64,000 bases of DNA from Nonomuraea fuscirosea. Its GTDB lineage: Bacteria > Actinomycetota > Actinomycetes > Streptosporangiales > Streptosporangiaceae. The DNA is taken from positions 124,001-188,000 of the forward strand of contig NZ_PVNG01000015.1 in NCBI RefSeq assembly GCF_003001935.1, in the 5' to 3' direction. Shown here one piece after another: positions 56,443 through 64,000 of the stretch. The position numbers were made by a program, and so were the translations under genes. Position 1 is the stretch's first letter, and every line of letters begins with the position of its first letter. A model generated the notes under the pieces. The model had not been told where the DNA came from and made no database searches. It was given only the letters and a program-made list of their open reading frames with translations.

Positions 56443-58817
56443 CCGTCGTAGAGACCGAAACGAACCTGGTGACCCTGTCCATCGACGGGTTCCAGGTCAG
56501 TGTCCCCAAGGGCACTCTGATCATCAGGGCCGCCGAGCTGCTGGGCATCCAGATTCCCAGGTTCTGCGACCACCCGCTGCTCGACCCGGCGGCCAACTGC
56601 CGTCAGTGCCTGGTCGACATCCCCGACGCGGGCAACGGCCGCGGCTTCCCCAAGCCGCAGCCGTCGTGCGCGATCGAGGTCGCCGAGGGCATGGTCGTGC
56701 AGACGCAGCTCACCTCGCCGGTCGCCGAGAAGGCGCAGCGCGGGGCGATGGAGCTGCTGCTGATGAACCACCCGCTCGACTGCCCGGTCTGCGACAAGGG
56801 CGGCGAGTGCCCGCTGCAGAACCAGGCCATGTCGAACGGCCAGGGCGAGTCGCGCTTCCAGGAGCAGAAGCGGACCTTCCCCAAGCCGCTGCCGCTGTCC
56901 ACGCAGGTGCTGCTCGACCGCGAGCGCTGCGTCCAGTGCGCGCGCTGCATCCGCTTCTCCGACCAGATCGCCGGCGACCCGCTCATCGAGTTCTTCGAGC
57001 GCGGGGCCAAGGAGCAGGTGCGGACGGCCGAGGGCAAGCCGTTCAACTCCTACTTCTCCGGCAACACCGTGCAGATCTGCCCGGTGGGCGCGCTCACCGG
57101 CGCCGCCTACCGGTTCCGGGCCCGCCCGTTCGACCTGGTGTCCACGCCGAGCGCGTGCGAGCACTGCGCCTCCGGCTGCGCCCAGCGCACCGACCACCGG
57201 CGCGGCCGGGTCACCCGCCGCCTGGCGGGCAACGACCCGCAGGTGAACGAGGAGTGGAACTGCGACAAGGGCCGCTGGGCGTTCACCTACGCCACGCAGC
57301 CCGACCGGCTCAAGACGCCGCTGGTGCGCAACGAGGACGGCGTGCTCGTGCCGGCCTCGTGGCCGGAGGCGCTGATGGTGGCCGCCGAGGGCCTGGCCAG
57401 GGCTCGCGGCAAGGCCGGCGTGCTGGTCGGCGGCCGGGTCACGGTCGAGGACTCCTACGCCTACGCCAAGTTCGCCCGGCTCGCCCTCGGCACCAACGAC
57501 GTCGACTTCAGGGCCAGGCCCCACTCCGCCGAGGAGGCGCAGTTCCTGGCGCACGCGGTGGCCGGCAAGGGCATCGAGATCAGCTACACCGACCTGGAGA
57601 ACGCTCCGCACGTGCTGCTCGTCGGGTTCGAGCCCGAGGAGGAGTCGCCGATCGTCTTCCTGCGCCTGCGCAAGGCGTGGCAGAAGAAGGGCCTCAAGGT
57701 CACCTCGATCGCGCCGTTCGCCACCCCCGGCCTGGTGAAGATGGGCGGCACGCTCGTCCGCACCGCGCCCGGCGCCGAGGCCGACGCGATCGGCGACCTG
57801 GTCGGCACGCTGGCCGAGGGCACGATCGTGCTGGCCGGCGAGCGGCTGGCCACGGTGCCCGGCGCGCTGTCGGCGCTCGTCCGCCTGGCCGCCGCCTCCG
57901 ACGGGACCAGGATCGCCTGGATCCCGCGCCGGGCCGGTGAGCGCGGCGCCGTCGAGGCCGGCGCACTGCCCAACCTGCTGCCGATCGGCCGCCCCGTGGA
58001 CGACGAGAGCGCCAGGGCCGAGGTCGCCAGGGCGTGGAACGTGGCCTCGCTGCCCGCCACGCCCGGCCGCGACACCGCCGGCATCCTCGCCGCCGCCGCG
58101 GACGGAGAGCTGGACGCGCTGGTCGTGGCCGGCGTCGACCCCTACGACCTGGTCGACCCCGCCGCGGCGCTCGACGCGCTGGAGCGCACGCCGTTCATCG
58201 TCAGCCTGGAGATCCGCGCCAGCGCCGTCACCGACCGCGCCGACGTGGTCCTGCCCGTCGCCTCTGTGCAGGAGAAGGGCGGCACGTTCGTCAACTGGGA
58301 GGGCAGGGGCCGCTCGTTCGAGGCGCCGCTGAAGGTGCCCGGCCTGCAGTCCGACCTCGCCGTGATCTCCAATTTGGCCGACCGGATGGACGTCCACCTG
58401 GGCCTGCCGGACGCCAAGGCGGTCCGGCGCGAGCTGTCCGCGCTGGGTCACTGGCGGGGCAGCCGGGTCAACGCGCCGAGCGCCCTGACCCGCACCCAGG
58501 AGCTGCCCGAGCAGGGCCAGGCCGTACTGGCGACCTGGCACCTGCTGCTCGACGACGGCCGGCTGCAGGACGGTGAGCCGTACCTCGCGGGCACCGCCCG
58601 CACCGCCGAGGCCCTGGTCTCGGTGAGCACGGCGGCCGAGCTCGGCGTCGCGGACGGCGACAAGCTCGTCGTCGGCGACACCGTGACGCTGCCGGTGCGC
58701 GTCGCCGACCTGCCGGACCGCGTCGTCTGGGTGCCTGCGAACTCCGGCGGCTGCTCGGTCACCCGTGACCTGCGCGCGGTGGCCGGCGACATCGTCACCA
58801 TCGGGAGCGCCTCATGA
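56439..58817 (+). CDS. nuoG: NADH-quinone oxidoreductase subunit G
   Basis: 792 residues, GTG 56439. N1b 2Fe-2S: CDHPLLDPAANCRQC; N5/N4: CPVCDKGGECPLQ and CVQCARC with CPVGAL. The N7 ligands CEHCASGC and, further on, NCDKGRW are present, so the extra cluster seen in some bacteria is kept. C-terminal molybdopterin-oxidoreductase-like domain without cofactor. Overlaps nuoF and nuoH by 4 bases. Confidence 0.96.
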   Translation: MTVVETETNLVTLSIDGFQVSVPKGTLIIRAAELLGIQIPRFCDHPLLDPAANCRQCLVDIPDAGNGRGFPKPQPSCAIEVAEGMVVQTQLTSPVAEKAQRGAMELLLMNHPLDCPVCDKGGECPLQNQAMSNGQGESRFQEQKRTFPKPLPLSTQVLLDRERCVQCARCIRFSDQIAGDPLIEFFERGAKEQVRTAEGKPFNSYFSGNTVQICPVGALTGAAYRFRARPFDLVSTPSACEHCASGCAQRTDHRRGRVTRRLAGNDPQVNEEWNCDKGRWAFTYATQPDRLKTPLVRNEDGVLVPASWPEALMVAAEGLARARGKAGVLVGGRVTVEDSYAYAKFARLALGTNDVDFRARPHSAEEAQFLAHAVAGKGIEISYTDLENAPHVLLVGFEPEEESPIVFLRLRKAWQKKGLKVTSIAPFATPGLVKMGGTLVRTAPGAEADAIGDLVGTLAEGTIVLAGERLATVPGALSALVRLAAASDGTRIAWIPRRAGERGAVEAGALPNLLPIGRPVDDESARAEVARAWNVASLPATPGRDTAGILAAAADGELDALVVAGVDPYDLVDPAAALDALERTPFIVSLEIRASAVTDRADVVLPVASVQEKGGTFVNWEGRGRSFEAPLKVPGLQSDLAVISNLADRMDVHLGLPDAKAVRRELSALGHWRGSRVNAPSALTRTQELPEQGQAVLATWHLLLDDGRLQDGEPYLAGTARTAEALVSVSTAAELGVADGDKLVVGDTVTLPVRVADLPDRVVWVPANSGGCSVTRDLRAVAGDIVTIGSAS

Positions 58818-60097
58818 GTCCCACCCTGGAGAACTTCGGCCACGATCCGGTGTGGATCACCATCATCAAGGCCGTGATGCTGTTCGTCTTCCTGATGCTG
58901 AGCGTGCTGTTCGGCGTCTGGTTCGAGCGCAAGCTCATCTCGCGGATGCAGAACCGCTACGGCCCCAACCGGGCCGGCAAGTTCGGCCTGCTGCAGTCCG
59001 TGGCCGACGGCCTGAAGATGGGCCTGAAGGAGGACCTCTTCCCGCGGACCGTGGACAAGGTGCTCTACCTGCTGGCGCCGATCATCATGGTGGTGCCGGC
59101 GTTCCTGGCCTTCTCCATCGTGCCGTTCGGGCCGATGGTGAACCTGTTCGGCGTGGAGACGCCGCTGCAGCTGGTCGACCTGCCGGTGGCGGTGCTGTTC
59201 ATGCTGGCCATGGGCGCCGTCTCGGTCTACGGCGTGGTGCTGGCCGGTTGGTCGTCGCGCTCGCCGTACGCGCTGCTGGGCGGTCTGCGCTCGGCGGCCC
59301 AGGTGGTCTCGTACGAGATCGCGATGGGCCTGTCGTTCGTGGCCATCTTCCTGTTCGCCGGGACGCTGTCCACCTCGGAGATCGTCAAGGCGCAGGAGCA
59401 GACCTGGTTCGCGGTGCTGCTGATCCCGTCGTTCCTCGTCTACGTGGTCTGCATGTTCGGCGAGGCCGCGCGCATCCCGTTCGACCTGCCCGAGGGCGAG
59501 GGCGAGCTGGTCGGCGGCTTCCAGACGGAATACTCCTCGTCGCTGAAGTTCGCCCTGATCATGATGGGCGAATACCTGCACACCTTCACCGCCACCGGCA
59601 TCGCCGTGACGCTGTTCCTGGGCGGCTGGCGGGCTCCCTTCCCGATCTCGTTGTGGGAGGGCGCCAACCAGGGCTGGTGGCCGGTGCTGTGGTTCTTCAT
59701 CAAGTTCGTGCTGACCTTCTGCTTCATCGTGTGGGTGCGCGCCTCGCTGCCGCGGGTTCGCTACGACCAGCTGATGTCGCTGGGCTGGAAGGTGCTGATC
59801 CCGGTCAACCTGGCCTGGATCCTGCTGGTGGCCGCCGTGCGCAACGTGGTGGTCAACGAGGGGAACAAGACGCTCGGCATCGGGCTCGGCGTGGTGATCG
59901 TGATCTGCGCGCTGGCCATCTGGATGCGCTTCGACACCGTCAACCAGCGGCGCAAGGAAGCGAAGAAGGCTCAGGTGGAGGCCGAGTTCGAGGAACTGTC
60001 CAACGAGCCGGAGGCCGGCGGCTTCCCTGTGCCGCCGCTCGACCTGCCGCACTACCACGGGGTGCAGCACAAGGAGATTCCCAGTGGGACTAACTGA
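58814..60097 (+). CDS. nuoH: NADH-quinone oxidoreductase subunit H
   Basis: 427 residues, eight membrane helices. ERKLISRMQNRYGPNRAGKFGLLQSVADGLKM and RIPFDLPEGEGELVGGFQTEYSS are the conserved quinone-channel motifs. C-terminal hydrophilic extension after residue 375 is typical of actinobacteria. ATG 58814; overlaps nuoI by 14 bases. Confidence 0.97.
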   Translation: MSPTLENFGHDPVWITIIKAVMLFVFLMLSVLFGVWFERKLISRMQNRYGPNRAGKFGLLQSVADGLKMGLKEDLFPRTVDKVLYLLAPIIMVVPAFLAFSIVPFGPMVNLFGVETPLQLVDLPVAVLFMLAMGAVSVYGVVLAGWSSRSPYALLGGLRSAAQVVSYEIAMGLSFVAIFLFAGTLSTSEIVKAQEQTWFAVLLIPSFLVYVVCMFGEAARIPFDLPEGEGELVGGFQTEYSSSLKFALIMMGEYLHTFTATGIAVTLFLGGWRAPFPISLWEGANQGWWPVLWFFIKFVLTFCFIVWVRASLPRVRYDQLMSLGWKVLIPVNLAWILLVAAVRNVVVNEGNKTLGIGLGVVIVICALAIWMRFDTVNQRRKEAKKAQVEAEFEELSNEPEAGGFPVPPLDLPHYHGVQHKEIPSGTN

Positions 60098-60599
60098 TTG
60101 GCTGAACCCCGTCAAGGGCTTCGGGGTCACCTTCCACACGATGTTCAAAAAGCCCGTCACGACGAACTACCCGGAGGAGAAGAAGCCGACGGCTCCGCGC
60201 TTCCACGGGCGTCACCAGCTCAACCGCTGGCCGGACGGGCTGGAGAAGTGCATCGGGTGCGAGCTGTGCGCCTGGGCGTGCCCGGCCGACGCGATCTTCG
60301 TGGAGGGCGCGGACAACACCGACGAGGAGCGCTTCTCGCCGGGTGAGCGTTACGGGCGCACGTACCAGATCAACTATCTGCGCTGCATCCTGTGCGGACT
60401 GTGCATCGAGGCGTGTCCGACCCGCGCGCTCACCATGACGAACGAGTACGAGCTCGCCGACACCGACCGCGAGAGCCTCATCTACACCAAGGAGATGCTC
60501 CTCGCCCCGTTGACCCAGGGCATGGAGCAGCCGCCGCACGCCATGCGGCTCGGTGAGACCGAAGAGGACTACTACCGGCTGGGGCGGACCAATGGGTGA
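60084..60599 (+). CDS. nuoI: NADH-quinone oxidoreductase subunit I
   Basis: 171 residues, GTG 60084 with AAGGAG 7 bases upstream. Two 4Fe-4S motifs: CIGCELCAWACP and CILCGLCIEACP (N6a, N6b). Peripheral arm. Overlaps nuoH and nuoJ slightly. Confidence 0.97.
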   Translation: MGLTDWLNPVKGFGVTFHTMFKKPVTTNYPEEKKPTAPRFHGRHQLNRWPDGLEKCIGCELCAWACPADAIFVEGADNTDEERFSPGERYGRTYQINYLRCILCGLCIEACPTRALTMTNEYELADTDRESLIYTKEMLLAPLTQGMEQPPHAMRLGETEEDYYRLGRTNG

Positions 60600-61371
60600 G
60601 ACCATCACTTTCTGGGTGCTCGCCGTCGTCTCCGTCGGCGCCGCGCTCGGCATGGTCTTCAACCGCAAGGCCGTGTACTCCGCGCTGATGCTCGGCACCG
60701 TGATGCTCTGCCTGGCCGTCCTGTACGCGGTGCAGGACGCGCCCTTCCTGGCCGCGGTGCAGATCATCGTCTACACCGGCGCGATCATGATGCTGTTCCT
60801 GTTCGTGCTGATGCTCGTCGGCGTCGACTCCTCCGACTCCTTCGTCGAGACGCTCAAGGGCCAGCGCTTCTGGGCGATCATCGCCGGCCTCGGCTTCCTG
60901 GCGCTGGTCGTCGCCGCGGTCGGCAACGCGATCTTCGCTCCGGAGGTCGGGCTGACGGCGGCCACCCAGCAGGGCGGCTACATCCGCTCGATCGCGCTGC
61001 AGCTTTTCACCAAGTACGTGTTCGCGTTCGAGATCACCTCGGCGCTGCTGATCACCGCCGCGCTCGGCGCGATGGTGCTGGCGCACCGCGAGAAGCTCAC
61101 CGAGAAGCTGACGCAGAAGGACCTGTCCCGCGCCCGCTTCCTCGGCGACCACCCCTCGCCGCTGCCCGGCCCCGGCACCTACGCCAGGAACAACGCCATC
61201 GACATGCCGGCGCTCCTGCCCGACGGGTCGGTCGCCGAGTCCTCGGTCAACCGCTACATCGCGCGCTACGACGTCGAGCACGGGCACCTGCCCGATGATC
61301 CCAAGCTCGCCGAGGCCATCAAGCAGACGGCCGAGGACGACGCCGAGGAAAACAACGAGGTCACCAAATGA
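60592..61371 (+). CDS. nuoJ: NADH-quinone oxidoreductase subunit J
   Basis: 259 residues. Five membrane helices, with QIIVYTGAIMMLFLFVLML in the third. A C-terminal charged tail of about 90 residues after the last helix. Membrane arm of complex I. Overlaps nuoI by 8 bases and nuoK by 4. Confidence 0.96.
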   Translation: MGETITFWVLAVVSVGAALGMVFNRKAVYSALMLGTVMLCLAVLYAVQDAPFLAAVQIIVYTGAIMMLFLFVLMLVGVDSSDSFVETLKGQRFWAIIAGLGFLALVVAAVGNAIFAPEVGLTAATQQGGYIRSIALQLFTKYVFAFEITSALLITAALGAMVLAHREKLTEKLTQKDLSRARFLGDHPSPLPGPGTYARNNAIDMPALLPDGSVAESSVNRYIARYDVEHGHLPDDPKLAEAIKQTAEDDAEENNEVTK

Positions 61372-61664
61372 CGACTCACTACCTCGTACTGTCCGGCCTG
61401 TTGTTCGCCATCGGCGCCATGGGCGTGCTGATCAGGCGGAACGCGATCGTGGTGTTCATGTGCGTGGAGCTGATGCTCAACGCCTGCAACCTCGCCTTCG
61501 TGACCTTCGCCCGGCAGGTCGGCAACCTGGAAGGCCAGATCATCGCGTTCTTCGTGATGGTGGTGGCCGCGGCCGAGGTCGTGGTGGGCCTGGCCATCAT
61601 CGTGACGATCTTCCGAACCCGCAGGTCCGCGTCCGTTGACGACGCCAACCTGCTGAAGTACTAA
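61368..61664 (+). CDS. nuoK: NADH-quinone oxidoreductase subunit K
   Basis: 98 residues, three helices. Conserved Glu in the second and third helices (FMCVELMLNACNL and AAAEVVVGLAIIV), part of the proton path. Followed by nuoL after 10 bases. Confidence 0.97.
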   Translation: MTTHYLVLSGLLFAIGAMGVLIRRNAIVVFMCVELMLNACNLAFVTFARQVGNLEGQIIAFFVMVVAAAEVVVGLAIIVTIFRTRRSASVDDANLLKY

Positions 61665-61674
61665 GAGGTGACTG

Positions 61675-63588
61675 GTGGAATCTCATATCGCTGAGATCAC
61701 CCAGCACACCGGCGGAGTGATCGGCAGCGCCTGGCTGATGATCGCCTTCCCGTTGCTGGGAGCGCTCATCCTGCTCACGCTCGGCCGCTTCACCAACCGC
61801 TGGGGCCATCTGCTGGGCGTGGCCATGTCCCTCGCCTCGTTCGTCGTGGCGGTGCTGGCGTTCTTCGAGCTGATCGGGTTCGGGGAGGAGCAGCGCCGCA
61901 AGGCCGTCGAGCTGTACGACTTCATCCCCGGCATGGTCAAGATGGGGCTGCTGATCGACCCGCTGTCGATCAGCTTCGCGCTGCTGATCACCGGTGTGGG
62001 CTCGCTGATCCACATCTACTCGATCGGCTACATGGCCCACGACGAGCACCGGCGCAGGTTCTTCGCCTATCTGAACCTGTTCGTGGCCGCGATGCTGCTG
62101 CTGGTGCTGGCCGACAACTACGTGGGGCTGTTCATCGGCTGGGAGGGCGTCGGTCTGGCGTCGTACCTGCTGATCGGGTTCTGGCAGTTCAAGCCGTCCG
62201 CGGCGACCGCCGCCAAGAAGGCGTTCGTGGTCAACCGGGTCGGCGACTTCGGCCTGCTGGTCGGCATGTTCGTCATCTGGACCACGTTCGGCACGCTGAC
62301 CTTCAAGAACCTGGGTGAGCAGATCACGGCCGGCCAGACGAACGGGGCCATGCTCGCCATCGGCCTGCTGCTGCTCCTCGGGGCCTGCGGCAAGTCCGCG
62401 CAGCTGCCGCTGCAGTCCTGGCTGCTCGACGCGATGGAGGGCCCGACCCCGGTCTCGGCCCTGATCCACGCGGCGACCATGGTCACCGCCGGCGTCTACC
62501 TCGTGGTCCGATCCGGCGCGTTCTTCTTCCCCGAGGGCTCGGGGGCGGCGCTCGCCGTGACCATCGTCGGCGCGGCCACGCTGCTCGCCGGTGCGATCAT
62601 CGGTTGCGCCAAGGACGACATCAAGAAGGGCCTGGCCGGCTCGACGATGTCGCAGATCGGCTACATGATGCTCGGCGCGGGCCTCGGCCCGGCGGGTTAC
62701 GCCTTCGCGATCGGCCACCTGATCACGCACGGCTTCTTCAAGGCCGACATGTTCCTCGGCGCCGGCTCGGTCATGCACGGCATGAACGACGAGGTCGACA
62801 TGAGGAAGTACGGCGCCCTGCGCAAGGTCATGCCGATCACGTTCGTCACGTTCTTCATCGGCTACCTGGCGATCATCGGTTTCCCGCTGCTGTCCGGCTA
62901 CTTCACCAAGGACGGCATCATCGAGACCGCGGTGCACCACCAGCCGATCCTGGGCTGGCTGGCCGTGCTGGGCGCGGGCATCACCGGCTTCTACATGTCG
63001 CGCATGGTCTTCATGACCTTCTTCGGCCAGAAGCGCTGGGCCGAGGACGCGCACCCGCACGAGTCGCCGCTCGTGATGACCATCCCGCTGATGATCCTCT
63101 CGCTCGGTTCGCTCGGCCTGGGCGCCTACCTCGTTTTGAACGGGACGCTGTACCGGTTCCTCAGCCCCGCCGTGGGCGGAGACCCGGCCGACGCCCCGCA
63201 CTTCGACCCGTTCACCACCCCCGGCCTGGCCACCCTCGCGCTCGTCGCGGTCGGCGTGGGCATCGCCTGGATGAAGTACGGCCGGGCCGAGGTGCCCGCG
63301 GTGCAGCCGCGCGGCTCCTTCCTCACCACGTTCGCCCGGCGCGACCTGTACGGTGACGCGCTCAACGAGTCGCTCTTCATGCGCCCCGGCCAGTGGCTGA
63401 CCCGCCTCGCGGTGTTCTTCGACAACCGGGGCATCGACGGGCTGGTCAACGGCCTGGCGGCGGGCATCGGCGGCAGCTCCGGGCGCCTTCGGCGGATCCA
63501 GACGGGCTTCGCCAGAACGTACGCGCTGTCCATCCTGATCGGTGCCGCCCTGCTGACCGGCGCCCTGCTCCTCGTTGGGACCATCTGA
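61675..63588 (+). CDS. nuoL: NADH-quinone oxidoreductase subunit L
   Basis: 637 residues, GTG 61675 with GAGGTG upstream. Antiporter-like: VGLFIGWEGVGLASYLLIGF (conserved Glu), SAQLPLQSWLLDAMEGPTPVSALIHAATMVTAGVYLV, and the long lateral helix near the C-terminus. Pumps protons. Overlaps nuoM by 1 base. Confidence 0.97.
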   Translation: MESHIAEITQHTGGVIGSAWLMIAFPLLGALILLTLGRFTNRWGHLLGVAMSLASFVVAVLAFFELIGFGEEQRRKAVELYDFIPGMVKMGLLIDPLSISFALLITGVGSLIHIYSIGYMAHDEHRRRFFAYLNLFVAAMLLLVLADNYVGLFIGWEGVGLASYLLIGFWQFKPSAATAAKKAFVVNRVGDFGLLVGMFVIWTTFGTLTFKNLGEQITAGQTNGAMLAIGLLLLLGACGKSAQLPLQSWLLDAMEGPTPVSALIHAATMVTAGVYLVVRSGAFFFPEGSGAALAVTIVGAATLLAGAIIGCAKDDIKKGLAGSTMSQIGYMMLGAGLGPAGYAFAIGHLITHGFFKADMFLGAGSVMHGMNDEVDMRKYGALRKVMPITFVTFFIGYLAIIGFPLLSGYFTKDGIIETAVHHQPILGWLAVLGAGITGFYMSRMVFMTFFGQKRWAEDAHPHESPLVMTIPLMILSLGSLGLGAYLVLNGTLYRFLSPAVGGDPADAPHFDPFTTPGLATLALVAVGVGIAWMKYGRAEVPAVQPRGSFLTTFARRDLYGDALNESLFMRPGQWLTRLAVFFDNRGIDGLVNGLAAGIGGSSGRLRRIQTGFARTYALSILIGAALLTGALLLVGTI

Positions 63589-64000
63589 TGTCACCCTGGC
63601 TTCCGATACTCATGGCGGTGCCCGTGGTGGGCGCCATCGTGGTGGCCCTGCTTCCCAAGGGCAGTGACAAGCTGGCCAAGCAGGTCACGCTGCTGGTCTC
63701 GCTGCTGGTGCTGGTCCTGACCGGGGTCATGGCCGCCGGGTTCGATCCGGGCGGCGAGCGCTTCCAGTTCAAGGCCGAGTACGACTGGATCCCGAGCTTC
63801 GGCGTGAAGTTCGGGGTCGGCGTGGACGGCGTGGCGCTCGTGCTGATCGCCCTGTCGGTCGTGCTGGTGCCGATCGTGGTGCTGGCCTCCTGGCACGACG
63901 CCGACGGCGTCAAGACCGCCGACGGCACGCTGATCACGCCCAAGCGGTCGGTGAAGACGTACTTCTCGCTGCTGCTGGTGCTGGAGACGATGATGATCGG
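63588..64000 (+). CDS. nuoM: NADH-quinone oxidoreductase subunit M (partial, cut by window end)
   Basis: About 137 residues are present, from ATG 63588; the gene runs off the right edge. MSPWLPILMAVPVVGAIVVALLPKG and FGVKFGVGVDGVALVLIALSVVLVPIVVLASW match NuoM. The rest, and nuoN, must lie beyond the window. Confidence 0.95.
   Translation, partial: MSPWLPILMAVPVVGAIVVALLPKGSDKLAKQVTLLVSLLVLVLTGVMAAGFDPGGERFQFKAEYDWIPSFGVKFGVGVDGVALVLIALSVVLVPIVVLASWHDADGVKTADGTLITPKRSVKTYFSLLLVLETMMI

Noticed and set aside
56154..58541. Long minus-strand open frame opposite nuoF and nuoG
   Set aside because: Shadow of well-supported nuo genes; composition is the reverse-complement of their codons.

Overview
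The window is high-GC (roughly 70%) DNA from a filamentous actinomycete. The evidence is strong G/C bias at third codon positions, frequent GTG and TTG starts, an HspR-type dnaK operon, type II cytochrome c maturation, menaquinone-linked respiration and homologues of Streptomyces developmental regulators (BldN/RsbN, BldC and a BdtA-like protein). Gene order and protein style suggest the Streptosporangiales (Nonomuraea-like); the genus is an inference. Almost all of it is chromosomal core. I see no prophage, insertion sequence, CRISPR array, rRNA or tRNA.

Layout. 1-8.7 kb: end of an unknown gene, a secreted Pro-rich protein, the heat-shock operon dnaK-grpE-dnaJ-hspR-clpB (minus strand) with two HAIR operators bracketing its promoter, and a lipoprotein. 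8.8-17.6 kb: proline dehydrogenase and proC, a MacA/MacB-like tripartite exporter, and a two-component system (LuxR-type regulator plus kinase) facing its own ABC-2 transporter. 17.7-29 kb: acuC, a phosphatase-like gene, the BdtA-like regulator, the 32-aa ribosomal protein bS22, an epimerase-like gene, an acyltransferase, an SDR enzyme, an ECF sigma factor followed by an LCP protein, then HAD phosphatase, rsbN and bldN on the minus strand, and a membrane protein fused to an ABM domain. 29-36.8 kb: the redox repressor gene rex and the haem genes hemA-hemC-hemD-hemB, a primase-like orphan and hemL. 36.8-45.3 kb: two EamA-type transporters, a LysR regulator, a phosphoglycerate-mutase-like gene, the cytochrome c assembly operon (tlpA-ccdA-resB-ccsB), a DinB protein and a small membrane protein. 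45.4-49 kb: an ATLF-type metalloprotease with a small acidic partner, bldC, a DUF4229 protein and a secreted delta-60 repeat protein. 49.1-64 kb: menG, a geranylgeranyl reductase-like gene and nuoA to nuoM (nuoM cut by the window end).

How it fits together. The second half is largely a respiratory-chain region: haem synthesis, cytochrome c assembly, menaquinone methylation, quinone side-chain reduction and complex I. Rex appears to tie it together, because one Rex-like operator overlaps the rex-hem promoter and a second, perfectly matching one lies in the leader of the reductase-nuo operon. The first half carries protein quality control and development or envelope regulators.

Main unusual observations: (1) at least six genes carry short tandem duplications of their own 3' end that include the stop codon; (2) an ATLF-domain protease with a repeat linker and a small downstream partner looks like a toxin/immunity pair; (3) an ECF sigma factor is followed by an LCP protein that has an anti-sigma-like N-terminus; (4) a seven-helix membrane protein is fused to an ABM domain; (5) a 36-codon ORF abuts an EamA transporter. 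No wholly new system is certain.
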